From Juglans regia (Eukaryota; Streptophyta; Magnoliopsida; Fagales; Juglandaceae): DNA of 64,000 bases. A program made the translations under genes and the position numbers. The DNA lies in the NCBI RefSeq assembly GCF_001411555.2, contig NC_049910.1, positions 30,413,150 through 30,477,149 on the forward strand. Direction: 5' to 3'. Below, piece by piece: positions 38,172-51,850 of the stretch. Under the pieces are notes generated by a model. The model saw nothing but the letters and a program-made list of their open reading frames with translations, was not told the DNA's origin and did no database searches. Numbering within the stretch: the first letter of the stretch is position 1; every line of letters starts with the position of its first letter.

Positions 38172-40076
38172 TGTAACAGCCCGCTAGAAATTCATTGGCG
38201 GAATTTCTATTGACTTTAGGAATCTCGTGAAAATCCCATAAGCTTTTACGAATCGACCTATTGCATAGGTTTTAGTCTGTCAACATAGTCAGTGTTATCA
38301 CTCACTATGCTGCTAGAAATATGAGTTTTATTTATTTGAGGTGGTTAGAAGTGTCAGAATGCATTATGGTCTATGCCATTAGACTCGGTGGATTATTTAG
38401 GATTTTATGGCACAATAGCCTATTTTCATAATTTCGGACGAAACGTCTGTTGAGAATTGTGAAATTATTTTTAGAGGCACTTCGAGGTTGAATTTCGGTA
38501 TAATATTTTCACTGTAGGTTAATATGAACATTTAGGAATTTTTAGTGTTAAGTTTATGATTCACTTTTTCGAAGTGAATAGTAACCTCGGTAAGCGCACC
38601 AATTGCAGTGTTTCGAAATCACAGTGTGGAATGTCCAAATTGGATTAGAGAAGTTTTATTTGGACACTTGGCAAGATCTTAGCCACACTTAGTGAATAAT
38701 ATTAGACACTTGGCACCATGAGGGATGTTTGTTGGATTTGAAGGAATCAAGGTGTGAGATTATGCTACTTAAGCAAAACCTTGTTTCATCTGTTGAACCA
38801 AATTGTGCCAGATCAAAGAGGTTTTCAATTCTAGTGAAACCCTAAATGGTGGGAATCCAATTGAAAGCCCAAAAGCTTTGTTGAAATCGAAACCCTAAAC
38901 GGTTTCCCCAAAACCCTAAAGTTGGCCTCTAAACCCTTTCTAATCCGATTTCTAGTATTGTATTTAATCACTTCCACATGCTATTAATCCTTCAAATTTG
39001 TGTTAGAACATCATTATCCAACCTTGTTAACCTTGAAAAATTGATTGGACCAAGTGATATTGGATTTGAGCTTGAAAGCAACCCAAACCCTCTTTAAACC
39101 CCAAATTTTAGGCCCATTCGGTTTAGGCCCTTTAAGGCCCACGAATTTGGTCACCATAGGATTGCTTCATGGCTAAGTTTTGCACCCCCACTTGGCTGGC
39201 CAGATCTGTACAAGAAGGTCCTAGAAGGTTCTAGAAAGACAAAGCAAAAGGGCCACCTCACTCTTTCACTCTCACACTCCACCTTGAGAAAAGATCTTGG
39301 TCTGATTTTTATGAGAAGAAAAGGCCAACACTCAACCATTCATTCAGTCCTATCACTTTACAGAGCTTGTGTAAGAAGCTCTTCAGTCCACTTCCCACGA
39401 AAAGCAGCTCTCCTTTACACTTTTCCTTCATAGAACACAAAAGACACTCTCGGACAGTTTTTCGTATCTCTTTTGAACGCCTGTTTCGAAGCTTTTTTAC
39501 GTGTTTTCTCGAAAATCTGCCTTCATGAAAGTTGTTTCTTTTGGAGTCTAGTTTACTTGGATATCTTATTAGTTCCATTTGGAGATTATTTGGTTGGTAA
39601 AAAGTTGTTTAGACCCCATAAAGGTCATTTTGGGTGATAAACTGGAGAGTGTGTTATATTTTGGAGTTTTTGACCAAGCTAATGAATAGATCTTGGTCCG
39701 AAAATTTTATGGAGTGCTGTGAACATGTGTATATGATTATTGTTTGAGGATTTGTTGCATGATTAAAAGTTTTGGTGAAATATTTTCTTAGGTCTAGAAA
39801 CTTAGAAACTGGAAGAGGAAAAACAGTTTCTGTTTTGAGAAAGTTTAAATCTTTTATGGTTTAATCTTATTCCAATGGCTTTGATATTTTTATTGGAAGA
39901 TCCTAAGCATCTTATATATATGTTAGAATGTTATTTTGAAGATATTTGATGTTAGTTTCGAACATATGAAATTTTATGGAAGGAGATATTCGGTTAGGCC
40001 AAAGTGATGATGTTCTTGGCTAAATTTATGTTTTGGTTGATGTTTACCCATGTGATCTTGAGTTTGAAGCTTGGAT
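38172..40076 (+). repeat. LTR 2 of array, truncated by assembly gap
   Basis: The first 1,905 bp of an LTR, ending in gaagcttggat exactly where the N run begins. In the other copies that string continues into the second half of the LTR. Confidence 0.92.
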
Positions 40077-40176
40077 NNNNNNNNNNNNNNNNNNNNNNNN
40101 NNNNNNNNNNNNNNNNNNNNNNNNNNNNNNNNNNNNNNNNNNNNNNNNNNNNNNNNNNNNNNNNNNNNNNNNNNNN
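40077..40176. other. Assembly gap (100 N)
   Basis: Exactly 100 N, a conventional placeholder for unknown length. It lies inside an LTR. The following nine bases, gacttcaac, match neither the LTR interior nor the polypurine tract expected before an LTR. Confidence 0.98.
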
Positions 40177-40185
40177 GACTTCAAC

Positions 40186-43100
40186 TGTAACAGCCCGCTA
40201 GAAATTCATTGGCGGAATTTCTTTTGACTTTAGGACTCTCGTGAAAGCCCTATAAGTTTTTACGAATCGACCTATTGCATAGGTTTTAGTCTGTCAACAT
40301 AGTCAGTGTTATCACTCACTATGCTGCTAGAAATATGAGTTTTATTTATTTGAGGTGGTTAGAAGTGTCAGAATGCATTATGGTCTATGCCATTAGACTC
40401 GGTGGATTATTTAGGATTTTATGGCACAATAGCCTATTTTCATAATTTCGGACGAAACGTCTGTTGAGAATTGTGAAATTATTTTTAGAGGCACTTCGAG
40501 GTTGAATTTCGGTATAATATTTTCACTGTAGGTTAATATGAACATTTAGGAATTTTTAGTGTTAAGTTTATGATTCACTTTTTCGAAGTGAATAGTAACC
40601 TCGGTAAGCGCACCAATTGCAGTGTTTCGAAATCACAGTGTGGAATGTCCAAATTGGATTAGAGAAGTTTTATTTGGACACTTGGCAAGATCTTAGCCAC
40701 GCTTAGTGAATAATATTAGACACTTGGCACCATGAGGAATGTTTGTTGGATTTGAAGGAATCAAGGTGTGAGATCATGCCACTTAAGCAAAACCTTGTTT
40801 CATCTGCTCAACCAAATTGTGCCAGACCAAAGAGGTTTTCAATCCTAGTGAACCCCTAAATGGTGGGAATCCAATTGAAAGCCCAAAAGCTTTGTTGAAA
40901 TCGAAACCCTAAACGGTTTCCCCAAAACCCTAAAGTTGGCCTCTAAACCCTTTCTAATCCGATTTCTAGTATTGTGTTTAATCACTTGATTAAATCACTT
41001 CCACATGCTATTAATCCTTTAAATTTGTGTTAGAACATCATTATCCAACCTTGTTAACCTTGAAAAATTGATTGGACCAAGTGATATTGGATTTGGGCTT
41101 GATAGCAGCCCAAACCCTCTTTAAACCCCAAATTTTAGGCCCATTCGGTTTAGGCCCTTTAAGGCCCACGAATTTGGTCACCATAGGATTGCTTCATGGC
41201 TAAGTTTTGTACCCCCACTTGGCTGGCCAGATCTGTACAAGAAGGTCCTAGAAGGTTCTAGAAAGACAACGCAAAAGGGCCACCTCACTCTTTCACTCTC
41301 ACACTCCACCTTGAGAAAAGATCTTGGTCTGATTTTTATGAGAAGAAAAGGCCAATACTCAACCATTCATTCAGTCCTATCACTTTACATAGCTTGTGTA
41401 AGAAGCTCTTCAGTCCACTTCCCACGAAAAGCAGCTCTCCTTTACACTTTTCCTTCATAGAACACAAAAGACACTCTCGGACAGTTTTTCATACCTCTTT
41501 TGAACGCCTATTTCGAAGATTTTGTAAGTTTTTTCTCGCCAAGATTCCTTCATGAAAGTTCTTTCTTTTGGAGTCTAGTTTACGTGGATAACTTATTCGT
41601 TCCATTTGGAGATCATTTGATTGGTCAAAAGTTGTTTAGAACCCGGAAAGGTCATTCTGGGCGATAAACTGGAGAGTGTGTTATATTTTGGAGTTTTTGA
41701 CCAAGCTATTGAATAGATCTTGGTCCGAAATTTTTATGGAGTACTGTTAACATGTGTATATGATTATTGGTTGAGGATTTGTCGCATGATTAAAAGTTTT
41801 GGTGAAATATTTTCTTAGGTCTAGAAACTTAGAAACTGGAAGAGGAAAAAACAGTTTCTGTTTTGAGAAAGTTTAAATCTTTTATGGTTTAATCTTATTC
41901 CAATGGCTTTGATATTTTTATTGGAATATCCTAGGCATCTTATATACATGTTAGAATGTTATTTTGAAGATATTTGATGTTAGTTTCGAACATATGAAAT
42001 TTTATGGAAGGAGATATTCGGTTAGGCCAAAGTGATGATGTTCTTGGCTAAATTTATGTTTTGGTTGATGTTTACCCATGTGATCTTGAGTTTGAAGCTT
42101 GGATCTGTTTAGGACACCTTTTTGAACCATGTGATGTTTTGGTTTGAAGATCACTTCTTTATAAGTCATGGATCAAGAGGTTGATCAAAACAAGTTAGAA
42201 ACAAAATTCTGTTTTGAACTTTGAAGAGAAACCAAAAAGCTTCAAGTATGGTTTTAGTGATTTTGATGACTTTTGTTCATGATTCAAAACCTGATTATTC
42301 TTAAGAATATGTTATGAGTGTAGTAGAAGAAAAATTTTGGTTTAATCATGAGTTTTGAGATTTGAAAGAATTACAACAAAAAGCAAAGGAAATAGACTTG
42401 TAAGTTTCGGCTATATAGAGTTTTGATGGTTGTTTTTAGTTTTAAATTTTTCTGAATTGATATTTGAGCTTAGGACAAAATTTACATAAGGTATGTAAAT
42501 TTTGGTGATTTTTGGAGTTAGAATGCAAAATCCTTAAGTTAGGGATAAAATGGTCATTTTCCCACATGTAGAGGGTAAAATGGTAATTTTACTCTAAGTT
42601 GATATTTTTCCATATTCCTAACTGTTAGTGATTAAGTTCTAATTTTTAGAAATCACTACTTTCAGTTTCCCGTGATCGCACTTGAGTTTTGTCTCGAAGT
42701 GCGAAGATCGAGGTAAGTTAGATTTTAACTTACTATCAGTTTAATGTGTGAGTGATAAGTAAGGGAACTAAAGTGTATGTATCCATGTTATCATATGTGC
42801 CATGTCAATTCATTACATATTTATCTGTTACATAGAATTTATTCTGTCATGATTTATTCATCTGTTACACAAGATATTCTATCACGTATTGCTATACATT
42901 GCAAGTATGTCGTGTTAAGTTAAGTATGCCATCTGTTACATGTATTTCATGCCACGTAATATTCACTGTCACATATTACGTCATGTTAAGAAGTGTTGTC
43001 TATTATGTGGTATATCATGTTACGAAATGTTGCATGTTACATGTATGTCATGTTATGAAATGTCCTCTATTACATTTATGTCTCCAAGTATGTCATGTCT

Positions 43101-44577
43101 GTCATTTTACGTTCATGTCACATTATGTTATGTCAGGACTTCTGTCTTTTATGTCACGTTCATGTTACGTCACGTTACGAAATGTCATTTATGCCAGTTA
43201 AGTTATTCATGTCAATCACGACCCTAAGTGCTAAGATGGGGTAATATCCTAGTGAAACTCCTTTGTTCACGCTAGAGTGTCTAAATAGGTGTGAAATTCC
43301 CTGGGTTGACGAAGTACAGTCAACAGGTTGCGAATGGGGCCTAATTAGTTGGTCACCGGAGCGCGCCAGGCACTAATGCCGATGGTGCCACACATGATGT
43401 TACGTGTGTCCACAGCAAGTGTGGCACAAACAGATAAGTCATGGGGCCACAACAACTGTGGAGCATACACTACGTGAGACACAACAATTGTGACACGTAG
43501 AATACGTGGGGCCACAACAACTGTGGAGTACGTATTAACACACTCACAGCTGGTATAGAAACCTGTGATGTGATGCGGTAATCGGCAGGGACACACGGCT
43601 CAAGGGGACCTGTGTAGCACCCATATGGTCATGTTAATGATTAAGACTATTGAATAAGATTCCAAGTTCAAGTCATGTTTCACGTTATGTTACGTTCAAG
43701 TTTACGTTCACGCAATCATGGTAATCCCATGAGACAAGAATATGTTTCAAGTTCATGTTATGTTATGTTCACGTTCACGTTATGTTCCAAGTTCATGTTA
43801 TGTTATGTTCACGTTTACGTTATGTTCCAAGTTCACATTTATGTTATGTCATGCTCAAGTTCAAGTTCAAATTATGCATGTTCACGTTCATGCTATGTTT
43901 CAAGTCCATGTTATGTTCCAAGCTCACATTCATGTTATGTTTCAAGTCACGTTCATGCTAAGCTTCAGTTTCAGTTTAAGTTATGCCAGTTATGTTATGT
44001 TGTATGTCAAGTTATGCTATGATTACTTATGATTTGATTATGCATTCATGCTTTTACTGCCATGCATGCATCATTAACCTGTGTGGAAGTTTCCTGTTAA
44101 CTTGCTGAGATTTGTAATCAAATCTCACTGTGGTAGTCCCAACTACCATTCCCCCGAATGGTAGATCTTTTACAGGATCTGAAGGAGAATCGGGAATCGA
44201 CCAACTGGAAACGGTCACCTAAGCGACGATGCGATGTAGGTGTTCGTACAGTAGTTACCTCAGATTACTACTTGTATTTGTGGAGTTCAATCTCCATCAC
44301 TCTTTTGATCACAACCTTTTAGGACTAGTGTTGTGATATCAGTTTTTGAGTATGTCATTATGTATGAAGAATGTTTTAAGTATTTGGGATATTTCAGTTT
44401 GGTGCATAGTATTGCTGAAGAAAAAAAAATTTATCCGCTGCGAATATTGCATAATGCTATATGCATGTTAGGAATATTGCATCTTATATGTCTTGAACGG
44501 GGGCAGGTAACCTTGTGTTGCATGTCTCGACGCTTCAAATGTCCGTCCGATCCCAAGCGGAATTTTGGGGCGTCACA
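40186..44577 (+). repeat. LTR 3 of array (4,392 bp)
   Basis: Complete LTR. One of the two ggggccacaacaactgtgg units found in the others is missing (near 43443). It is followed by a primer site. Confidence 0.94.
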
Positions 44578-44579
44578 GG

Positions 44580-44591
44580 TGGTATCAGAGC
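44580..44591 (+). promoter_or_regulatory. Primer-binding site, initiator-Met tRNA
   Basis: TGGTATCAGAGC two bases after LTR 3. Confidence 0.92.
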
Positions 44592-44741
44592 AATACGTCT
44601 CTGGGTTTAAATCCACATGTCCTTAGGAAATGCACCAAATATTAGGCTTGAAATTTTAGTCTTTACTAGGCTTGAATTTCTTGAAGTATAAGAGATAGTA
44701 TGTGGCTGTAACACGTGTACTCGTGTGATTTAGGAAGTGAC

Positions 44742-45720
44742 ATGACTCGAGGTAGGATACCTCAAAACCCTGAGGGAGTTACAAATTAGGATAATCAAAA
44801 TCCCCCGATGGATGGAGGATTAGTTGAAGCCGTACGTTTGCTGACTGACATGCTTAGACAACAGCAACATCAGCAAGCACATGTACCCAGACTCGAAGTC
44901 AGGGATTGTCTGTGTGAGAAGTTCTTGATCCATCATTATCCAAACTTTTCTGGTAATGAAGAGCCACTAAAAGCCGAGAAATGGATTATGGATCTCAAAA
45001 GGACAGACGAGATCTGTGGATGTACTGAGGACCAAAAGGTTCTATAAGTTGTATACCTATTCTAAGGAGAAGCTGGAATATGGTGGGATACACAAAGGCA
45101 GCTTCTAGTTAGGGAACTAGGAAGTTTGGATGCATTATCTTGGAAGAGATTTAAGGAAGAGTTGACAACGGATTCTACCCAGATTCTATCAAACAGCTAA
45201 ATGCACAGGAGTTCGCGACTTTAACTCAAGGTAGTTTGACCGTAGAGCAGTACGCTGCTAAGTTTATGGTGTTAGGAAGGTTTGCACCACCCTTGATTTC
45301 TACTCAAAGGATGCAGGCACGAAAGTTTCAAGCTGGACTTCAGCCATGGATCCATAGCCAAGTAGCTTGCCTAAGAATAAAGAATTACCAAGAGTTAGTA
45401 AACGTGGCCGCGATAGTAGAGGCTGAGCAGAGAGGTCTAGCGATCCAGATCAATACCGAATGAAAGAGAACTTCATTGTCTGCTACTGAAGAAAATCTAG
45501 AAATGAAGAAGATATCTACTGGACCAGATAAGGGAAAAGGCATCGAGACTGGAAGCTCAATACTAACCACATACCCAATATGTGGGATGTCAGGAAAGAA
45601 CCATGGAGGCAATTGCAAACTTACCTTAGGACTCTATTTCAGATGTGGCCAACCTGACCATTTGATCAAATTGTCCCAAAAGAGGCCGGAGAAATGGAAC
45701 TATTCCCATTGGAGATTCCA
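44742..45720 (+). pseudogene. Ty3/gypsy gag remnant, internal region 2
   Basis: Same structure and the same disabling changes as the copy at 35822, offset by 8,920 bp: the stop at codon 16, the paired stops after the AEKWIMDLK block, and the zinc knuckle lacking two cysteines. Only one substitution (a Thr-to-Ser change near 45557) was noticed across the gag part. Shared defects mean it was already broken before duplication. Confidence 0.85.
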
Positions 45721-47090
45721 AACCAAAGCCACGACCTCCAGTACTAGCTTAAGTGTATGCAGGTACTTCTAGAGACGCAGATGCTGACGCCCCAGGAACT
45801 AAAGGAGTTGGCGCCGTCACTGGTATTTTTTCTAAGACCTCTATATTGTTAAGCTTATCTAAGGTTGATTAGATTACAATTGATGGTACTAGTGCATTAT
45901 TGATACTTTGGGTAAGTTAAATCATTGAGGTTTATAACTTGTACGCAGTTTGATTCAAGCGAGGCCCTATTTTTAGTGATTGTGGTATTGTACGTTTAGT
46001 TCGTACTCTGAATTGTTACCAGGTGGTAAGAGTAACATTTTTCATTAAGAGTATTTCTATTCATACCAGTGTAGATATGGAATACCTTTTAGTAGTACGA
46101 GGAAGGATATTCAAGGTTGATGAATTAGTATCCCAAGTATTTGGAGTTTGTTTTGATTCGAAGGTTACAATGAAATTTGTGTTCGGAAGAGTACAGTGTG
46201 TGGGAGAAGCTTTGGCCTTAGTAGGATTCACTTATGATAATAGTTTTATCCAATCGCGAATAAATGGTTTCTGGCGAAGCACCGTGTTTGTGGAAACCTA
46301 GATTGCCCTTATATTGGAGACTTTTATATGGGGAGTAAAAGCTTGTCTTAAGGATTTACGTGAGCAGTAAGAACAAATTCTTTGGATTAGAGTCAGAATA
46401 AGAGGCAACTCATGATGGATAGAAGAGCTATGTTAATCATAAGAGAGAAACTCTTGAGTTGAGGTTAATAGCTGATCGTTTATCGAGGTACCATCTAGGA
46501 GGAGGAACATTTCATTTTGATTATGAAGAAGTAAGCTAGTCCAAGACAGATGGAATTCCTTGAGGAAATAGAGAATGTGATTTCAGTTGTGTACGGATTA
46601 AATTCTTCCAAAATGAACTGCATGAATACTTGAAGTTTTAGATTTAGAGAGTATGCTGGTACGACTTGACCTACCTTGTGGAAGAACTCCAGTACAAATT
46701 GATATGATTTGAGAGAAAGAGAGTTAAGAATGGAAGATATATATACACGTTGTGGATAATTCTTTGAATAATGATTTCTTTTAAGCAAGGATTCAGTATC
46801 CTAAAAGGTCAGCCTAGAAGTCATTAAGTTTAGGCAGTAACATTTGGGATTGTTATACCCTAATGTTATAGTGATAGTTATTTTGTATAACCATGTGATG
46901 GTTATAGATTAGAATAGTGTTGACTACGAGAAGAAGGCGATACCTAAAGAAGAACGAGACCTGCTCCTTGGGCATGTTGAGGCATCCAGTGATGGCAATA
47001 CGTTGGTAAGCAACTTTTCCTTCTGAGCGTATTTTATGTTTGTACTTACGTCGATTTCGAGGACGAAATCTTTTTTTTAGGAGGGGAGGA

Positions 47091-50000
47091 TGTAACAGCC
47101 CGCTAGAAATTCATTGGCGGAATTTCTTTTGACTTTAGGACTCTCGTGAAAACCCCATAAGTTTTTACGAATCGACCTATTGCATAGGTTTTAGTCTGTC
47201 AACATAGTCAGTGTTATCACTCACTATGCTGCTAGAAATATGAGTTTTATTTATTTGAGGTGGTTAGAAGTGTCAGAATGCATTATGGTCTACGCCATTA
47301 GACTCGGTGGATTATTTAGGATTTTATGGCACAATAGCCTATTTTCATAATTCCGGACGAAACGTCTGTTGAGAATTGTGAAATTATTTTTAGGGGCACT
47401 TCGAGGTTGAATTTCGGTATAATATTTTCACTGTAGGTTAATATGAATATTTAGGAATTTTTAGTGTTAAGTTTATGATTCACTTTTTCGAAGTGAATAG
47501 TAACCTCGGTAAGCGCACCTATTGCAGTGTTTCGAAATCACAGTGTGGAATGTCCAAATTGGATTAGAGAAGTTTTATTTGGACACTTGGCAAGATCTTA
47601 GCCACACTTAGTGAATAATATTAGACACTTGGCACCATGAGGGATGTTTGTTGGATTTGAAGGAATCAAGGTGTGAGATTATGCTACTTAAGCAAAACCT
47701 TGTTTCATCTGTTGAACCAAATTGTGCCAGATCAAAGAGGTTTTCAATCCTAGTGAAACCCTAAATGGTGGGAATCCAATTGAAAGCCCAAAAGCTTTGT
47801 TGAAATCGAAACCCTAAACGGTTTCCCCAAAACCCTAAAGTTGGCCTCTAAACCCTTTCTAATCCGATTTCTAGTATTGTGTTTAATCACTTGATTAAAT
47901 CACTTCCACATGCTATTAATCCTTCAAATTTGTGTTAGAACATCATTATCCAACCTTGTTAACCTTGAAAAATTGATTGGACCAAGTGATATTGGATTTG
48001 GGCTTGATAGCAACCCAAACCCTCTTTAAACCCCAAATTTTAGGCCCATTCGGTTTAGGCCCTTTAAGGCCCACGAATTTGGTCACCATAGGATTGCTTC
48101 ATGGCTAAGTTTTGCACCCCCACTTGGCTGGCCAGATCTGTACAAGAAGGTCCTAGAAGGTTCTAGAAAGACAAAGCAAAAGGGCCACCTCACTCTTTCA
48201 CTCTCACACTCCACCTTGAGAAAAGATCTTGGTCTGATTTTTATGAGAAGAAAAGGCCAACACTCAACCATTCATTCAGTCCTATCACTTTACATAGCTT
48301 GTGTAAGAAGCTCTTCAGTCCACTTCCCACGAAAAGCAGCTCTCCTTTACACTTTTCCTTCATAGAACACAAAAGACACTCTCGGACAGTTTTTCATACC
48401 TCTTTTGAACGCCTATTTCGAAGATTTTGTAAGTGTTTTCTCGCCAAGATTCCTTCATGAAAGTTCTTTCTTTTGGAGTCTAGTTTACGTGGATAACTTA
48501 TTCGTTCCATTTGGAGATCATTTGATTGGTCAAAAGTTGTTTAGACCCCGGAAAGGTCATTCTGGGCGATAAACTGGAGAGTGTGTTATATTTTGGAGTT
48601 TTTGACCAAGCTAATGAATAGATCTTGGTCCGAAATTTTTATGGAGTACTGTTAACATGTGTATATGATTATTGGTTGAGGATTTGTCGCATGATTAAAA
48701 GTTTTGGTGAAATATTTTCTTAGGTCTAGAAACTTAGAAACTGGAAGAGGAAAAACAGTTTCTGTTTTGAGAAAGTTTAAATCTTTTATGGTTTAATCTT
48801 ATTCCAATGGCTTTGATATTTTTATTGGAAGATCCTAAGCATCTTATATACATGTTAGAATGTTATTTTGAAGATATTTGATGTTAGTTTCGAACATATG
48901 AAATTTTATGGAAGGAGATATTCGGTTAGGCCAAAGTGATGATGTTCTTGGCTAAATTTATGTTTTGGTTGATGTTTACCCATGTGATCTTGAGTTTGAA
49001 GCTTGGATCTGTTTTAGGACACCTTTTTGAACCATGTGATGTTTTGGTTTGAAGATCACTTCTTTATAAGTCATGGATCAAGAGGTTGATCAAAACAAGT
49101 TAGAAACAAAATTCTATTTTGAACTTTGAAGAGAAACCAAAAAGTTTCAAGTATGGTTTTAGTGATTTTGATGACTTTTGTTCATGATTCAAAACATGAT
49201 TGTTCTTAAGAATATGTTATGAGTGTGGTAGAAGAAAAATTTTGGTTTAATCATGAGTTTCGAGATTTGAAAGAATTACAACAAAAAGCAAAGAAAATAG
49301 CCTTGTAAGCTTCGGCCATATAGAGTTTTGATGGTTGTGTTTAGTTTTAAATTTTTCTGAATTGATTTTTGAGCTTAGGACAAAATTTACATAAGGTATG
49401 TAAATTTTGGTGATTTATGGAGTTAGGATGCAAAATCCTTATGTTAGGGGTAAAATGGTCATTTTCCCACATGTAGAGGGTAAAATGGTAATTTTACTCT
49501 AAGTTGATATTTTTTCTATATTCCTAATTGTGAGTGATTAAGTTCTAATTTTTAGAAATCACTACTTTCAGTTTCCCGTGATCGCACTTGAGTTTTGTCT
49601 CGAAGCGCGAAGATCGAGGTAAGTTAGCTTTTAACTTACTATCAATTTAATGTGTATGTGTGATAAGTAAGGGAACTAAATTGTATGTATGCATGTTATC
49701 ATATGTGCCATGCCAAGTCATTTCATATTTATCTATTACACAGAATTTATTCTGTCATGAATTATTCATTTGTTACACAAGATATTCTGTCACGTATTGC
49801 TATACATGCTATACACTGCAAGTATGTCATGTTAAGTTAAGTATGCCATCTGTTACATGTATTTCTTGTCATGTAATATTCATTGTCACATGTTACGCCA
49901 TGTTAAGAAATGTTGTCTGTTATATGGTATGCCATGTTACGAAATGTTGTATGTTACATGTATGACATGTTATGAAATGTTCTCTGTTACATTTATGTCT

Positions 50001-51527
50001 CGAAGTATGTCATGTCTGTTGTCCTACGTTCATGTCACGTTATGTTACGTCAAGATTTATGTCTTTTATGTAACGTTCATGTTACGTCACGTTACGAAAT
50101 GTCATGTCTGCCAGTTAAGTCATTCATGTCAATCACGACCCTAAGCGCTAGGATGGGGTAATATCCTAGTGGAACTCCTTTGTTCACGCTGGAGTGTCTA
50201 AATAGGTGTGAAATTCCCTGGGTTGACGAAGTACAGTCAACAGGTTGCGAATGGGGCCTAATTAGCTGGTCACCGGAGCGCGCCAGGCACTAACGCCGAT
50301 GGTGCCACACATTATGTTACGTGTGTCCACAACAAGTGTGGCACAAACAGATAAGTCATGGGGCCACAACAACTGTGGAGCATGAAGTATGGGGCCACAA
50401 CAACTGTGGAGCATACACTACGTGAGACACAGCAATTGTGACACGTAGAATACGTGGGGCCACAACAACTGTGGAGTACGTATTAACGCACTCACAGCTG
50501 GTATAGAAACCTGTGATGTGATGCGGTAATCGGCAGGGACACACGGCTCAAGGGGACCTGTGTAGCACCCATATGGTCATGTTAATGATTAAGACTATTG
50601 AATAAGATTCCAAGTTCAAGTCATGTTTCGCGTTATGTTACGTTCAAGTTTACGTTCACGCAATCATGGTAATCCCATGAGACAAGAATATGTTTCAAGT
50701 TCATGTTATGTTATGTTCACGTTCACGTTATATTCCAAGTTCATGTTATGTTATGTTCACGTTTACGTTATGTTCCAAGTTCACATTTATGTTATGTCAT
50801 GCTCAAGTTCAAGTTCAAATTATGCATGTTCACGTTCATGCTATGTTTCAAGTCCATGTTATGTTCCAAGCTCACATTCATGTTATGTTTCAAGTCACGT
50901 TCATGCTAAGCTTCAGTTTCAGTTTAAGTTATGCCAGTTATGTTATGTTGTATGTCAAGTTATGCTATGATTACTTATGATTTGATTATGCATTCATGCT
51001 TTTACTGCCATGCATGCATCATTAACCTGTGTGGAAGTTTCCTGTTAACTTGCTGAGATTTGTAATCAAATCTCACTGTGGTAGTCCCAACTACCATTCC
51101 CCCGAATGGTAGATCTTTTACAGGATCTGAAGGAGAATCGGGAATCGACCAACTGGAAACGGTCACCTAAGCGACGATGCGATGTAGGTGTTCGTACAGT
51201 AGTTACCTCAGATTACTACTTGTATTTGTGGAGTTCAATCTCCATCACTCTTTTGATCACAACCATTTCGGACTAGTGTTGTGATATCAGTTTTTGAGTA
51301 TGTCATTATGTATGAAGAATGTTTTAAGTATTTGGGATATTTCAGTTTGGTGCATAGTATTGCTGAAGAAAAAAAAAAACTTATCCGCTGCGAATATTGC
51401 ATAATGCTATATGCATGTTAGGAATATTGCATCTTATATGTCTTGAACGGGGGCAGGTAACCTTGTGTTGCATGTCTCGACGCTTCAAATGTCCGTCCGA
51501 TCCCAAGCGGAATTTTGGGGCGTCACA
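47091..51527 (+). repeat. LTR 4 of array (4,437 bp)
   Basis: Complete, ending CGTCACA at 51527, followed by GCTGG. It shares variants with LTR 1 (for example ctttaggactctcgtgaaaa and the cgcctatttcgaagatttt form). Confidence 0.95.
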
Positions 51528-51532
51528 GCTGG
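51528..51532. repeat. Target duplication GCTGG (right)
   Basis: Matches 31239-31243. Removing the array and one copy rejoins the hAT transposase reading frame. Confidence 0.92.
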
Positions 51533-51850
51533 TAACCATTAAGATGTGCTATTAATACACTGGTGTCTTGCTTCTTTGAATAGCAACCACAAAGTTGCCC
51601 ACAGTGGTGACATCTTGCTTGCGGGTTTGCACGATCACCAGGAATTTTGGTGAAATGTTTCCATGTCCACGACCTTTTTTTAGAAGGCCGTGATGGTTGA
51701 TCGTGCTCAATGGGCATCTCTTCCTCTTCGTTGAACATATCCTCATCTTCTATATCTGTTGGGAGTCGACTACTCATACAAGAAGTAGCAACTCTAGATG
51801 TGGCTCTAGGGGTGGAAGTACCCACCAGTGTAAGAGCATCTACTGCATAT
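51533..51850 (-). pseudogene. hAT transposase N-terminal BED zinc finger exon
   Basis: Minus-strand reading gives an acidic stretch (DIEDEDMFNEEEEMPIE), then KKRSWTWKHFTKIPGD, and the BED finger cysteines and histidine in ARCHHCGQLCGCYSKK and VLIAHLNG. BED fingers bind DNA in RICESLEEPER-type hAT transposases. The frame runs into the LTR array at 51532, and the continuing part lies at 31238 and below. A splice acceptor may lie near 51845, before the VGTSTPRATS segment. Confidence 0.85.

Larger units (their letters stand above)
44578..47090 (+). other. Internal region 2 of LTR array (2,513 bp)
   Basis: Near-identical duplicate of 35657-38171, ending at AGGAGGGGAGGA (47079-47090). Confidence 0.9.
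31244..51527 (+). mobile_element. Tekay/Del-like LTR retrotransposon array (non-autonomous)
   Basis: A 20.3-kb unit flanked by GCTGG on both sides, arranged LTR (31244-35656), internal (35657-38171), partial LTR (38172-40076), 100 N, LTR (40186-44577), internal (44578-47090), LTR (47091-51527). Each LTR begins TGTAACAGCC and ends CGTCACA. Each internal region starts with a TGGTATCAGAGC primer site and ends with an AGGAGGGGAGGA polypurine tract. Only a broken gag is seen, with no protease, reverse transcriptase or integrase recognised, so it must have depended on proteins from another element. The lineage call rests on LTR length, LTR ends and gag resemblance. Confidence 0.88.

Noticed and set aside
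40181..40185. TCAAC as a target duplication for a second complete element (40186-51527)
   Set aside because: The right side has GCTGG, which pairs instead with 31239-31243.
40004..40227. Open frames crossing the N run
   Set aside because: They are readable only because N codons are not stops. They have no support.
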